Source: Solirubrobacteraceae bacterium
GTDB taxonomy: Bacteria; Actinomycetota; Thermoleophilia; Solirubrobacterales; Solirubrobacteraceae
Length of the DNA stretch: 64,000 bases
Assembly: GCA_024711025.1 (NCBI GenBank)
Contig: JANJTP010000041.1
Coordinates: forward strand, 45,230 to 109,229
Direction: 5' to 3'
Shown here: positions 22,052-30,345 of the stretch, in pieces
How the letters are laid out: each line of letters begins with the position of its first letter
Position numbering within the stretch: position 1 is the first letter of the stretch
Made by a program: the position numbers and the translations under genes
The notes under the pieces: generated by a model
What the model was told of the DNA's origin: nothing
The model's input: only the letters and a program-made list of their open reading frames with translations
Databases searched by the model: none

Positions 22052-24124
22052 TCAGCGATCGACCTGGCGCGTGGCGCGGAAGCGCTCACGGACGAGCGAG
22101 AAGGCGGGCTTGCGCTGCCCGTCGAACGTCACGAGGCCCTTCTCGTGGATCGGCGGGTCGGGCCGGGGATTGCCGCCGTCCCAGCCCGGGCGCACGCGGA
22201 ACTCCTGCAGCGCCCAGTAGATGGCACCGGACAGCCATGGTCGCCGGGCGAACACGCCGAGCTGGTAGTCGATCCAGTCGCTCTGGAACTCGTACGTGCC
22301 GCGCTCCTCGACAGGACCGCTGCGGTTCGCCTCCGCGCCGAACTCGCTGACGATCAGCGCCTTGCGAGGCAGGCAGCGGCGCATCGAGTCGAGGTAGTCG
22401 CCGAGCAGGTCGCGGTCGGCGATCAGCCCGGTCGCGCCCGGGTACCAGCCGAAGTAGTCGTTGATCCCTACGACGTCGAGCGGCTCGTAGCCGCTCTGGC
22501 AGCCGACCGTCGGAGCTCCGGAGACGGCCAGCGCGACCGGCCGCGTCGGGTCGACCGCCCTTGCGGCCGCCGCCGCGTCGGTCAGGTACCGCGACAACGC
22601 CGGCCCGGTCCGCGCGCTCAGCTCGTTGCCCAGCGACCACAGCGCGATCGACGGGTGCGAGCGGCTCTCGCGCACGTTCGCGGCGACAAGCGCGACCGCG
22701 GCGCGGCGCACGGACGGCTTCGCGAAGTCGCTCGACTCGAGCTGGTAGACGGGCACCTCGGACCAGACGAGCAGCCCGAGCGCGTCGGCGCGCTCCAGCG
22801 TGTGCGGGTGCAGCGGATAGTGGGCCCGCAGCATCGTCGCGCCGAGCTCGCGCGCCCAGCCGAGCTGCGCGTCGCGGACTCGGTTGTCGATCGCGAAGCC
22901 GTGCTCGCGCGAGTCCTCGTGCAGGCCGAAGCCGCGGACGTCGAGCCGGCGCCCGTTGAGCCTCAGTAGCCCGCCGGCGTCGACGCGCACCGAGCGAATG
23001 CCGATTCTCCTGACGACGCGCTGCAGCACTCGCGCACCGTCGCCGGCGGTGACGGACGCTTCGTACAGCGCCGGCCGGTCGGGCCACCAGAGCCGGGGCG
23101 CCGTCAGGCGCACCGAGCGCGTGACCTTCCGCTGTGCCCCGGGAGCGAGGCTGATGCGACCGAGCGCGACGCGGCGCGCGCCCAGACGCGACGTCAGCGT
23201 CGCGGATCGCGTGCGCGTGCCGAGGTTGCGCGCCAGCACCTCCCAGCGTACCGTCGCCGCGCAACGGGCGCAGGGCAGCCGAACGCTGACGCCGACGTCG
23301 GCCAGATCGAGATCCGCGACGCGGCGCAGGTAGACCTCGCGCAGGATCCCGCCGTAGTTCCACCAGCCGCCCTGCGGGCGACCCCGGACGTCGAGCTTCT
23401 GCGGCGGCAGGTCGGACGGCCCACGGCGGCTGTCGACCCGCACGACGAGCCGGTTGACCGCGTCCCGCCGCAGCAGCCCACGCGGCAGGCGCAGCTCGAA
23501 CGGGATCTGCGCGACCGCGTGCCGACCGAGTAGGCGCCCGTTGAGCCAGACGCGGGCCCGGTAGTTGACGGACTCGAACCGCACGACCCAGGAGAGCCCC
23601 GGATCGCGGCTGGGCAGCCGGAAGTCGCGCCGGTACCAGCCGACCGCGCCGAGGTAGGAGGCGAGGCTCTCATCGGTCGCGTTCCAGGCGTTCGGCACGC
23701 TCGTGCGGGCCCATCCCGCCGTCGACGAGGTCGACTGCCAGCGCAGCCGCTCCCCGGCGAGCGCCGGGTCGGCGCGGAACAGCCACGTGCCGTCGAGCAG
23801 GTAGCGACCGGATGGCCCCTGCTCGTAGAGGACGCGCGCAGAGGGCGTCGTAGCCGCGTACGCCGGGCCACGCGGCACGCCGGCTGCGGGTACCGGGCCG
23901 CGCGGCACGCCGGCTGCGGACGCCGGGCCCCCGGGTGCGACCGGCGTCGCCGTGGCCGCGGGTGCCGGGCCCCCGGGTGCGACCGTGGCCGGGCCCTGCG
24001 GCGAGCCGGCCGCCGCCGCGGGAGTGGGCGCTGCGCCGCCGGGCACGGCCGGCGTCGCCGTCGCCGCGGGCGCGGCGACGAGCAGCACCAGCGTCGCGGC
24101 GGCGACGGCGATCAACGCGGGCAC
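22052..24124 (-). CDS. Secreted glycoside hydrolase family 2 enzyme (beta-glucuronidase/galactosidase-like)
   Basis: 690 residues from a GTG at 24124 (GGGGA upstream), overlapping the previous stop by 13 nt. It starts with a signal peptide (LIAVAAATLVLLVAAPAATATP), then a low-complexity linker with AAGVPRGP repeats. GH2 sugar-binding (LSWVVRFESVNYRARVWLNGRLLGRH), Ig-like and TIM-barrel domains follow. The acid/base Glu lies in LWSLGNELS and the nucleophile in LIVSEFGAEA. It acts on beta-linked glycosides outside the cell; the exact sugar is unknown. It is part of the segment inserted between prs and rplY. Confidence 0.88.
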   Translation of the reverse strand: MPALIAVAAATLVLLVAAPAATATPAVPGGAAPTPAAAAGSPQGPATVAPGGPAPAATATPVAPGGPASAAGVPRGPVPAAGVPRGPAYAATTPSARVLYEQGPSGRYLLDGTWLFRADPALAGERLRWQSTSSTAGWARTSVPNAWNATDESLASYLGAVGWYRRDFRLPSRDPGLSWVVRFESVNYRARVWLNGRLLGRHAVAQIPFELRLPRGLLRRDAVNRLVVRVDSRRGPSDLPPQKLDVRGRPQGGWWNYGGILREVYLRRVADLDLADVGVSVRLPCARCAATVRWEVLARNLGTRTRSATLTSRLGARRVALGRISLAPGAQRKVTRSVRLTAPRLWWPDRPALYEASVTAGDGARVLQRVVRRIGIRSVRVDAGGLLRLNGRRLDVRGFGLHEDSREHGFAIDNRVRDAQLGWARELGATMLRAHYPLHPHTLERADALGLLVWSEVPVYQLESSDFAKPSVRRAAVALVAANVRESRSHPSIALWSLGNELSARTGPALSRYLTDAAAAARAVDPTRPVALAVSGAPTVGCQSGYEPLDVVGINDYFGWYPGATGLIADRDLLGDYLDSMRRCLPRKALIVSEFGAEANRSGPVEERGTYEFQSDWIDYQLGVFARRPWLSGAIYWALQEFRVRPGWDGGNPRPDPPIHEKGLVTFDGQRKPAFSLVRERFRATRQVDR

Positions 24125-24564
24125 GAGGCCGTCCCCGCGATCCGCGGCCCGATCCGATGCGCGACGACGCGGCCGCCGAGCAGCGGCAGGCCGAGGCGCT
24201 CGACGTCGAGGCACTGGATGACCGGCGGCGAGCCCGCCCCAGTCATCCAGGCGACGCGCGTCGGACCGCGCTCGGCCAGCAGCGCGTGAGCGGTCGCCGA
24301 GTCGTAGCCGACGATCCGCACCTCGCCGGGCCGGCGCAGCATCCGCGCGAGCCGCCGCGTCGCGGCCCGGCAGCCGCCGTCACGGCGGCAACCTTCGAGC
24401 AGCGAGGTCATCGCCGCGCCGTCGCCCGCCGCCTGCGCTCGCAGCACGCGCGTCACGACCGCCCGCTCCCGGTTCTCCCCGGTCAGCCACAGCGCCAGCA
24501 CCAGCGAGCCGAGCAGGAACAGCGCGACGCCGAGGGCGAGGAGCAGCACGCGGCCTACGGTCAC
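24112..24564 (-). CDS. Hypothetical membrane-anchored protein upstream of the GH2 gene
   Basis: 150 residues from a GTG at 24564. One N-terminal helix (VLLLALGVALFLLGSLVLALWL) is followed by an outside domain (NRERAVVTRVLRAQAAGDGAAMTSLLEGCRRDGGCRAATRRLARML) with a Cys pair, similar in style to NTF2-like or DUF4878 lipoprotein-type domains. That assignment is tentative. It overlaps the GH2 start by 13 nt and probably shares its transcript. The long track ORF to 25110 runs through repeats and is not real. Confidence 0.6.
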   Translation of the reverse strand: MTVGRVLLLALGVALFLLGSLVLALWLTGENRERAVVTRVLRAQAAGDGAAMTSLLEGCRRDGGCRAATRRLARMLRRPGEVRIVGYDSATAHALLAERGPTRVAWMTGAGSPPVIQCLDVERLGLPLLGGRVVAHRIGPRIAGTASCPR

Positions 24565-24680
24565 GTCCGGCAGCCTAGACGAGTAGTTCCACGGGCTCAG
24601 GTGGTGTATTGGGCCAGGGAGCGGCTGGGGAGGCCGCGTCGGTGGTTGAGCGCGACGGCGGCGGCGAGCGCGAGGAAGCG

Positions 24681-24772
24681 GCAGGCCAGGCGTGTGCGCA
24701 GGCCAGGCGTATGCGCAGGCCAGGCGTGTGCGCAGGCCAGGCGTGTGCGCAGGCCAGGCGCGTGCGCAGGCC
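24681..24772. repeat. 17-bp minisatellite, about 5.4 copies
   Basis: Unit GCAGGCCAGGCGTGTGC, repeated head to tail at 24681, 24698, 24715, 24732 and 24749, plus a partial copy. Single-base variants are GTATGC (copy 2) and GCGTGC (copy 5). It is non-coding because 17 bp shifts frame each time. Confidence 0.95.
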
Positions 24773-24825
24773 GTGCAGGGTGCGCGCACCGTGGCGTTGG
24801 AGGGGAGGATGCGATACGCCCCGAG

Positions 24826-24899
24826 CTGAGAGCGACACGCCTCCGGGAATTGTGGCTGCAGAAGCTCAGGTATGGGCTGGGTTTCTGCAGCCACGTTCC
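24826..24899. repeat. 74-bp hairpin element, copy A
   Basis: CTGAGAGCGACACGCCTCC leads into a perfect 12-bp inverted repeat GTGGCTGCAGAA (24852-24863) / TTCTGCAGCCAC (24883-24894) with a 19-nt loop containing GGTATGGG. It is identical to copy B except at one base (GAATT versus GAGTT). Confidence 0.9.
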
Positions 24900-25041
24900 G
24901 GACGCGGCGGCGACGGACGAACGCGGCACGGTTCTGTCGCGGGGCGTCCGCGATCCGCGGGCGTAGAGGGTCTCGTCGGAGATCGGACGGTGGCCGCGGG
25001 CCGCGGAACCACCCACCCAGACGCGTCGCGCCCGTCGCGCC

Positions 25042-25115
25042 CTGAGAGCGACACGCCTCCGGGAGTTGTGGCTGCAGAAGCTCAGGTATGGGCTGGGTTT
25101 CTGCAGCCACGTTCC
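25042..25115. repeat. 74-bp hairpin element, copy B
   Basis: 73 of 74 bases match copy A, in the same orientation, 216 bp downstream. It carries the same 12-bp GTGGCTGCAGAA/TTCTGCAGCCAC stem. Related half or diverged copies occur at 6132 and 13667, so this looks like a dispersed REP-like family. Confidence 0.9.
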
Positions 25116-25190
25116 AAACGACGCGCCGGCGCCACGTCGACCGGCATCCCCGGCCGGCGGATGCGCGCCGACCGCGGATAGGCTTGCGCG

Positions 25191-25499
25191 GTGATCGCGA
25201 ACCTCATCTTCAAGCCGATCGGCGTCCTGGTCGGGGCCGTCGTCGGCGGCAAGGTCGGCAACCGGGCGTTCGAGGGCTTCTGGGCGCATCGCTACGGCAC
25301 CGAGGCGCCGACCGCGACGACGGAGCGCGCCAGCTGGCCGCAGGTGCTGGGCGCCGCCGCGCTGCGCGCCTCGCTCGTCGCCGTCACGGTCGCCGCGCTC
25401 AGCCGCGCCGCCGCGAGCGGCTTCCGACACGTCACCGGGTTCTGGCCCGGCGAGGAGCGCCCCAAGCCCGCCCCGCGCATCGAGCCGCGCGCACGCTGA
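25191..25499 (+). CDS. DUF4235 small membrane protein
   Basis: 102 residues from a GTG. It has a Gly-zipper-like first helix (IFKPIGVLVGAVVGGKVGNRAFEGFW) and a second helix (ALRASLVAVTVAALSRAAASGF), as in DUF4235 proteins of Actinobacteria (function unknown). A small soluble gene follows 12 bp later on the same strand. The family assignment is from recall. Confidence 0.75.
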   Translation: MIANLIFKPIGVLVGAVVGGKVGNRAFEGFWAHRYGTEAPTATTERASWPQVLGAAALRASLVAVTVAALSRAAASGFRHVTGFWPGEERPKPAPRIEPRAR

Positions 25500-25510
25500 T
25501 CGCGGCCGGG

Positions 25511-25819
25511 ATGGATCCACCCGCCGCACGGCTGGCCCAGCGCCTCGGCCTCACCGACGAGGAGCTCTGCCGGATCCTCGACGTCGACCCGATCGCGCTG
25601 ATCGGCGGCGAGCTGCGCCACCGACCCGAGCTCGGGATCCTGCTGGCGCTGACCGACGAGCCGGAGGGCGCGCTCGGCCCCGGGGTCCTGCGCCGCTGGG
25701 TGCGCACCACGGGACCCGCCGGCCGGCCGCTCGACCACCTGATGGGCCGCGACTTCGCCGGCTTCGAGCGCGCCGTGGAGGCGCTCGTCGAGCGCGGCTT
25801 CGTGATCGGCGGGCGCTGA
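25511..25819 (+). CDS. Small protein resembling the Xre/MbcA/ParS antitoxin C-terminal region (DUF2384-like)
   Basis: 102 residues. An N-terminal HTH-like segment (AQRLGLTDEELCRILDVDPIALI) is followed by LGILLALTDEPEGALGPGVLRRWVRTTGPAGRPLDHLMGRDFAGFERAVEALVERGF, close in pattern to the DUF2384 RRWL..P.....G.PLDLL motif of RES-Xre toxin-antitoxin antitoxins. No RES toxin is adjacent, so it may be an orphan or have another role. It is 12 bp after the DUF4235 gene. Confidence 0.6.
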   Translation: MDPPAARLAQRLGLTDEELCRILDVDPIALIGGELRHRPELGILLALTDEPEGALGPGVLRRWVRTTGPAGRPLDHLMGRDFAGFERAVEALVERGFVIGGR

Positions 25820-25880
25820 TCGCAGGAGCCGGTCCTCGCAACGCTCGCGCGTCCTGCGCGGCGCGACGGGCCGGCGCCGA

Positions 25881-26933
25881 TCAGAAGAGCTGGTTCTCGC
25901 CGCCGAAGACCTCGCTCACCGAGTCGTCGGTGAAGATCCGGCGGATCGAGTCGGTCAGCAGGTCGGAGCACGACAGCACGCGGATGTTGTCCGGCGCGCC
26001 GGGCCGCAGCGGGATCGTGTCGGTCACGACGATCTGCTCGAAGCCGGCGGCAGCGAGGTTCTCGTACGCGTTGCCGCTCAGCACCGCGTGCGTCGCGGCC
26101 GCGTAGACGCGCGAGGCACCGGCGTCGAGCACGGTCTGCGCCGCGGCCCGCAGCGTCCCGGCGGTGTCGATCATGTCGTCGACGATCACCGCGGTCTTGC
26201 CGCGCACGTCGCCGATGACGTAGCCGATCTCCGCCACCTGCTGCGCGGGGCGCTCCTTGTCGAGGATCGCCAGCTCGGCGCCGATCTTCGAGGCGAACTT
26301 CTTGTTGAGCTTCACGCGCCCCGCATCAGGCGAGACGACGACGAGATCCTGCAGGCCGAGGTCCTCGAAGTACTGCGTGAGCATCATCATCGCCGTCATG
26401 TGGTCGACGGGGATCTGGAAGAAGCCCTGCACCTGGCCGGCGTGGAGGTCCATCGTCAGGACGCGGTCGGCCCCGGCCGCCTCGAGCATGTGAGCGACCA
26501 GCCGTGCGCTGATCGGCTCGCGCGGAGCGGACTTCTTGTCCTGGCGGGAGTAGCCGTACCACGGCGTCACCGCGATGACGCGGTGGGCGCTGGCGCCGAC
26601 GGCCGCGTCGATCATGACGAGCAGCTCCATCAGCGAGTCGTTCGCGGTGACGCCGGTCGCGAGGTTGCCGCAGGTCGGCTGGACGATGAACACGTCGGCG
26701 CCGCGGATCGACTCCTCGAAGCGGCAGTAGACCTCCCCGTTGGAGAACGTGCGCAGCGTCACCGGGCCCAGCTCCACGTCGAGGCGCGCGGCGATCTTCG
26801 CGGCCAGCTCCGGGTTGGCGCGCCCGGAGAACAGCATCAGCCGCTTGTCGTAGTCGATCGGGAGGCTGGTTGTCATGCTCGGCTCGGTCTGCGACCGCTG
26901 GGCGCGGGAGAGGATAGGCGTCTGCGCGGTCAT
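25881..26933 (-). CDS. prs: Ribose-phosphate pyrophosphokinase (PRPP synthase)
   Basis: 350 residues if started at the ATG at 26933, whose A overlaps the glmU stop (TGATG, with GGTGAG upstream). An internal ATG at 26876 gives 331 residues, closer to the family norm. Motifs are LMLFSGRANPELAAKIA, NGEVYCRFEESIRG, IAVTPWYGYSRQDKK, DLHAGQVQGFFQIPVDH and the PRPP loop VIVDDMIDTAGTL. It makes PRPP from ribose-5-phosphate and ATP. It is coupled to glmU, as in Bacillus. Confidence 0.97.
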   Translation of the reverse strand: MTAQTPILSRAQRSQTEPSMTTSLPIDYDKRLMLFSGRANPELAAKIAARLDVELGPVTLRTFSNGEVYCRFEESIRGADVFIVQPTCGNLATGVTANDSLMELLVMIDAAVGASAHRVIAVTPWYGYSRQDKKSAPREPISARLVAHMLEAAGADRVLTMDLHAGQVQGFFQIPVDHMTAMMMLTQYFEDLGLQDLVVVSPDAGRVKLNKKFASKIGAELAILDKERPAQQVAEIGYVIGDVRGKTAVIVDDMIDTAGTLRAAAQTVLDAGASRVYAAATHAVLSGNAYENLAAAGFEQIVVTDTIPLRPGAPDNIRVLSCSDLLTDSIRRIFTDDSVSEVFGGENQLF

Positions 26934-28339
26934 CAGGGCTCACCGGCCGCGAGCGGCTCGCTCGCGGCGGACTCGCGGCGGCGCTCGTCGTAGTTCTCGA
27001 GGTTGCGCTGGCGCTCGCGCGCGATCCCCAGCGCGCCCGCCGGAACGTCCTTCGTGACGACCGAGCCGGCGGCCGTCCACGAATGGTCGCCGAGCTCGAC
27101 GGGCGCGACGAGCGATACGTGCACGCCGCCCTTCACGCCGGTGCCGATCGTCGTGCGGTGCTTGTGCCGTCCGTCGTAGTTGGCGGTGATCGTGCCGGCG
27201 CCGAGGTTCGTGCCCGGGCCGACGTCGGCGTCGCCGACGTACGACAGGTGCGGCACCTTCGTGCCGGTGCCGATGTCGGAGTTCTTGACCTCGACGAACG
27301 TGCCGATCTTGGCGCCGGCGCGCACGACCGTCCCCGGGCGCAGGTAGGCGAACGGGCCGACCTGGACGCCGTCGTGCAGGTCGGCCTGCACCCCGTAGGT
27401 GTGGAGCACGACGACGTCGTCACCGAGCGTCATGTCGGTGAGCGTCGTCCCGGGCCCGATCCTGCAGCGCTCCCCCGCTCGCGTGGCACCGCGCAGCACG
27501 GTGAACGGCTCGACGACCGTATCGCGGCCCAGCTCGACGTCGGCATCGATGATCGTCGAGCCGGGGTCGACGACGTCGACCCCGGCTCGCTGATGGTCCT
27601 CGATGATCCGACGCCGGCAGAGCTCGCGCACCTGGGCGAGCTGCACGCGGTCGTTGACGCCCAGCACGAGCGCCGGATCGTCGACGAGCTGGACGTCGAC
27701 GCGGGCCCCGCCGTCGCGCAGCAGCGCCAGCGCGTCGGGCAGGTACAGCTCGCCCTGGGCGTTGTCGGGCCGAAGGCGCTCCAGCACGTCGAGCAGCGCC
27801 CCGCCGTCGAAGACGTAGATGCCGGTGTTCACCTCGCCGATCGCGAGCTCCTCGGGGGTCGCGTCGCCGGGCTCCTTCGTCTCCACGACCCGCTCCAGCG
27901 AGCCGTCCGGCGCCCGCACGACCCGCCCATAGCCGGCCGGGTCGTCGAGGACGGTGCTGGCGAGCGTCGCGGCGGCGCCGGAACGGGCGTGCGCGCTCAG
28001 CAGGTCGGAGAGCGCCTGCGCCGAGACCAGCGGCACGTCGCCGCTGAGGACGATCACGTCGACGTCGCGCTCGAGCGCCCCCGCGGCGGCACGGACCGCT
28101 CCGCCGGTGCCGTTCGGCTGGGGCTGGACGACGATCTCGACGTCGTCCGCCAGCCGCCCGTCGAGCGGACGCGCGGGCGCGTCGACGACGACGATCCGGC
28201 CGGCTCCGGCGGCGCGCGCAGCCGCGACCGGCCAGGCGATCAGCGGCCTGCCACAGAGATCGTGGAGAACCTTCGGCGTGCACGAGCGCATGCGCGTGCC
28301 CTGACCGGCGGCGAGGATGAGGGCGACCGGCGCGCTCAC
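26933..28339 (-). CDS. glmU: Bifunctional GlmU (GlcNAc-1-P uridyltransferase / GlcN-1-P acetyltransferase)
   Basis: 468 residues from a GTG at 28339. The N-terminal pyrophosphorylase domain has LILAAGQGTRM, PNGTGGAVRAA, LSGDVPLV and EVNTGIYVFDG. The C-terminal left-handed beta-helix has hexapeptide repeats, FAYLRPGTVVRAGAKIGTFVEVKNS and NYDGRHKHRTTIG with the catalytic His region. It makes UDP-GlcNAc for the cell wall. The track extension to 28393 is not conserved. Confidence 0.97.
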   Translation of the reverse strand: MSAPVALILAAGQGTRMRSCTPKVLHDLCGRPLIAWPVAAARAAGAGRIVVVDAPARPLDGRLADDVEIVVQPQPNGTGGAVRAAAGALERDVDVIVLSGDVPLVSAQALSDLLSAHARSGAAATLASTVLDDPAGYGRVVRAPDGSLERVVETKEPGDATPEELAIGEVNTGIYVFDGGALLDVLERLRPDNAQGELYLPDALALLRDGGARVDVQLVDDPALVLGVNDRVQLAQVRELCRRRIIEDHQRAGVDVVDPGSTIIDADVELGRDTVVEPFTVLRGATRAGERCRIGPGTTLTDMTLGDDVVVLHTYGVQADLHDGVQVGPFAYLRPGTVVRAGAKIGTFVEVKNSDIGTGTKVPHLSYVGDADVGPGTNLGAGTITANYDGRHKHRTTIGTGVKGGVHVSLVAPVELGDHSWTAAGSVVTKDVPAGALGIARERQRNLENYDERRRESAASEPLAAGEP

Positions 28340-28392
28340 CGGGTCATCGTAGTCGGCCGCCCGCGATGCTGCTCGGCGGCAGGGAACGGCCA

Positions 28393-28464
28393 CTGGGGGG
28401 CAGGGATTCGAACCCCGACCTCACGGCTCCAAAGGCCGTCGTGCTGCCATTACACCACCCCCCA
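28393..28464 (-). tRNA. tRNA-Gln (anticodon UUG)
   Basis: 72 nt. Acceptor TGGGGGG/CCCCCCA, discriminator G, anticodon loop CTTTGGA (UUG), and T arm GGGGTTCGAATCCC. CCA is not encoded. It lies just upstream of glmU on the same strand. Confidence 0.95.
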
Positions 28465-28554
28465 CCGTCTGGGCTCCGAAGCGGTCGGCGCCGCCGTGGA
28501 GACGATACGCGCTCTCGCGGGACGGCTGGGACGGCGCGCTGCCTCGCCCTCGGG

Positions 28555-28773
28555 CTACTCCGCTTCGCCCTCGTGGTCGGCCTCGCCGTACTCGGCGTCG
28601 GCGGCGGCCGCATCCTCGGTGGGGAAGGCGTCGTGCTCGGGCGAACGGCCCTCCCAGTTCTCCGCGCGCTCGACGAGCTCGCGCTCGGCCTGCTCGAAGC
28701 CCTCGGACTCGCCGCCGCCGGCCTCCTCGACCGGCCGCCTGGACTCGCGGCGCTTATCGATCCAGTTCGACAT
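28555..28773 (-). CDS. Small acidic hypothetical protein
   Basis: 72 residues from the ATG at 28773. The N-terminus is basic (MSNWIDKRRESRRPVEE), then comes a very acidic region (AERELVERAENWEGRSPEHDAFPTEDAAAADAEYGEADHEGEAE). I know no domain; it may be disordered. It is downstream of the PucR gene (45 bp), possibly co-transcribed. Confidence 0.6.
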   Translation of the reverse strand: MSNWIDKRRESRRPVEEAGGGESEGFEQAERELVERAENWEGRSPEHDAFPTEDAAAADAEYGEADHEGEAE

Positions 28774-28817
28774 GGCAACGTTGTAGCCGATGGCGACGGG
28801 CCGCGCGTCAGGGCGCG

Positions 28818-30002
28818 CTACGGATGCCCCCGCCGCGCAACGCCGAGCACCCGCATCGCCTTCAGGCCGAGGCTGAGCTTCTCGCGCCCGTCGGAGGAGC
28901 CGACGTCGAGCCCCGAGAGCTCGCGGACCCGCTCGAGCCGGTAGCGGATCGTGTGGCGGTGCGTGAACAGCCGCTGCGCGGTGCCGGCGATGTTGCCGTC
29001 GGCCTCGAGGAACGTCTCGACCGTCGTGACGAGATCCGTTCCGTACTGCTCGTCGTAGGTGACGAGCGGCTCGACCGTCTCGGCGTAGAAGCGCTGCAGC
29101 TCCTCCGGGTCGTCGGCCATCGCCGACAGCAGCAGCCGGTAGGCGCCGGTCTCGTCGAACGAGAGCGTGCGGCGGTCGGCATCGCCGTCGGCCACGTTCG
29201 CCGCGAGCAGGGCCTCGCTCGCCGCGCGGCGCAGGTCGCCCGCCTCGCACGGGCGGCTGCGGCCGATCGCGAACGTGTGGCCGCTGAGGCCGCTCTCGAG
29301 CTCCCGCCGGATGCTCTCGGCGGCTCTCGTCGCCTGCTCGCCGTCGCCCGACGGAAGCAGCACGACGACCTCGTCCCCCGGCAGGTCGCGGCGCTCGGCG
29401 AGCGCGGCGATCGAGCCGGGGACCGTGGCGAGCGCACCGCGCTCGACGAGCGCAAGGACGCGCGCGGGGCGACCCTCGTCGGCGGCGACATGAGCGTGCA
29501 CGCGGACGACGACGACGCTCGCGCCGCCCGCCACGTCGAGGCCGATCTCCTCGGCGGCATGCGCGATCGCCTCCGCGCCGTCCAGCTCGCGCGCCAGGAG
29601 CGCGCCCAGGAAGGTGGCGGCCGCCTGAGCCGACGCGCGCTGAGGCGCGCGCACACGCTCCAGCTCGGAGGCGACGAGCGCGGTGACCAGCCGCACGATC
29701 GTCGGGTCCGGCTCGGCTCGGGAGCGCATCCGCAGCGTGCCGACCTGCTCGTCGGCGACCCGCAGGTCGAGCAGCACGACGCCCTCCCGCCCGGCCAGCA
29801 GCGCCTGCTCGTCGGCGGTCGAGCGCGCTGCGACCGCGAGCACCCGCCCAGCGCGATCGCTGAGCGCGAGGCTCGCTTCGAGGGCGCGCGCTGCGGCGCG
29901 GACGACCTCGGGCAGCCCGGCGCCCGATTCGACGGCGTCGCTGATCGCGTCGAGCGCCTCGAGGTCCAGCCGCGCCGGCGCGCCCTGCGCCGGGGTGGAC
30001 AT
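28818..30002 (-). CDS. PucR/CdaR-family transcriptional regulator
   Basis: 394 residues. The N-terminal GAF-like region (LEALDAISDAVESGAGLPEVVRAAARALEASLALSDRAGRVLAV) is followed by a GGDEF-like middle region (VVVVRVHAHVAADEG...) and the C-terminal PucR HTH (LVTTVETFLEADGNIAGTAQRLFTHRHTIRYRLERVRELSGLD). Such proteins activate catabolic or purine-use genes. No obvious target is nearby. The start at 30002 matches the beginning of homology. Confidence 0.88.
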   Translation of the reverse strand: MSTPAQGAPARLDLEALDAISDAVESGAGLPEVVRAAARALEASLALSDRAGRVLAVAARSTADEQALLAGREGVVLLDLRVADEQVGTLRMRSRAEPDPTIVRLVTALVASELERVRAPQRASAQAAATFLGALLARELDGAEAIAHAAEEIGLDVAGGASVVVVRVHAHVAADEGRPARVLALVERGALATVPGSIAALAERRDLPGDEVVVLLPSGDGEQATRAAESIRRELESGLSGHTFAIGRSRPCEAGDLRRAASEALLAANVADGDADRRTLSFDETGAYRLLLSAMADDPEELQRFYAETVEPLVTYDEQYGTDLVTTVETFLEADGNIAGTAQRLFTHRHTIRYRLERVRELSGLDVGSSDGREKLSLGLKAMRVLGVARRGHP

Positions 30003-30129
30003 GGCGTGGATTCTAGGCGCGCCGCCGCGGAGCGCCCCGCCGGCACGACCATCGCCCCCCGCGTCCGCCGGACCCGGCCTCGCCCGCCCGCGCCCGCGCC
30101 CGCGCGCCGGCGCCGTCAGGGCACCGGCC

Positions 30130-30345
30130 TCAGCTCGCCCACAGCCAGACGACGAGCGCGCCGAGCCCGACGCCCACGACGAGGAAGGCCGCCACCACGT
30201 ACAGCGACAGGAAGACCGCGGCGACCCGCTCCCAGGCCCGCGAGTAGGACTGCCAGGCCGGGATCGCGAGCAGGCCGACCCAGGCAGCCAGCGCGAACAC
30301 ACCGCTGCACGCGGCGACCAGGAGGATGATCGACTCGTTGCTCAT
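30130..30345 (-). CDS. Small two-helix membrane protein
   Basis: 71 residues with two membrane helices (SIILLVAACSGVFALAAWVGLLAI and VAAVFLSLYVVAAFLVVGVGLGALVVWLW). Its ATG overlaps the DedA-PAP2 stop (ATGA), so it is translationally coupled and the last gene of the metG-tatD-rsmA-ispE-dedA run. The function is unknown. Confidence 0.7.
   Translation of the reverse strand: MSNESIILLVAACSGVFALAAWVGLLAIPAWQSYSRAWERVAAVFLSLYVVAAFLVVGVGLGALVVWLWAS

Larger units (their letters stand above)
24565..25190. other. 626-bp gene-free, repeat-rich intergenic region
   Basis: It lies between divergent genes (24564 leftward, 25191 rightward). It holds a 17-bp minisatellite, two nearly identical 74-bp hairpin elements about 216 bp apart, and unique sequence. 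All track ORFs here are artefacts of repeats (for example LACAHAWPAHTPGL reads from the 17-bp array in changing frames). Confidence 0.8.

Noticed and set aside
24681-24772. CRISPR array
   Set aside because: The 17-bp units are contiguous without unique spacers, and no cas genes occur in the window; the 45-bp array at 63082 is also spacerless.
24112-25110. Full 332-residue minus-strand ORF reaching 25110
   Set aside because: Upstream of 24564 it reads through the 17-bp minisatellite and the hairpin elements in arbitrary frame; only the C-terminal 150 residues look like a protein.
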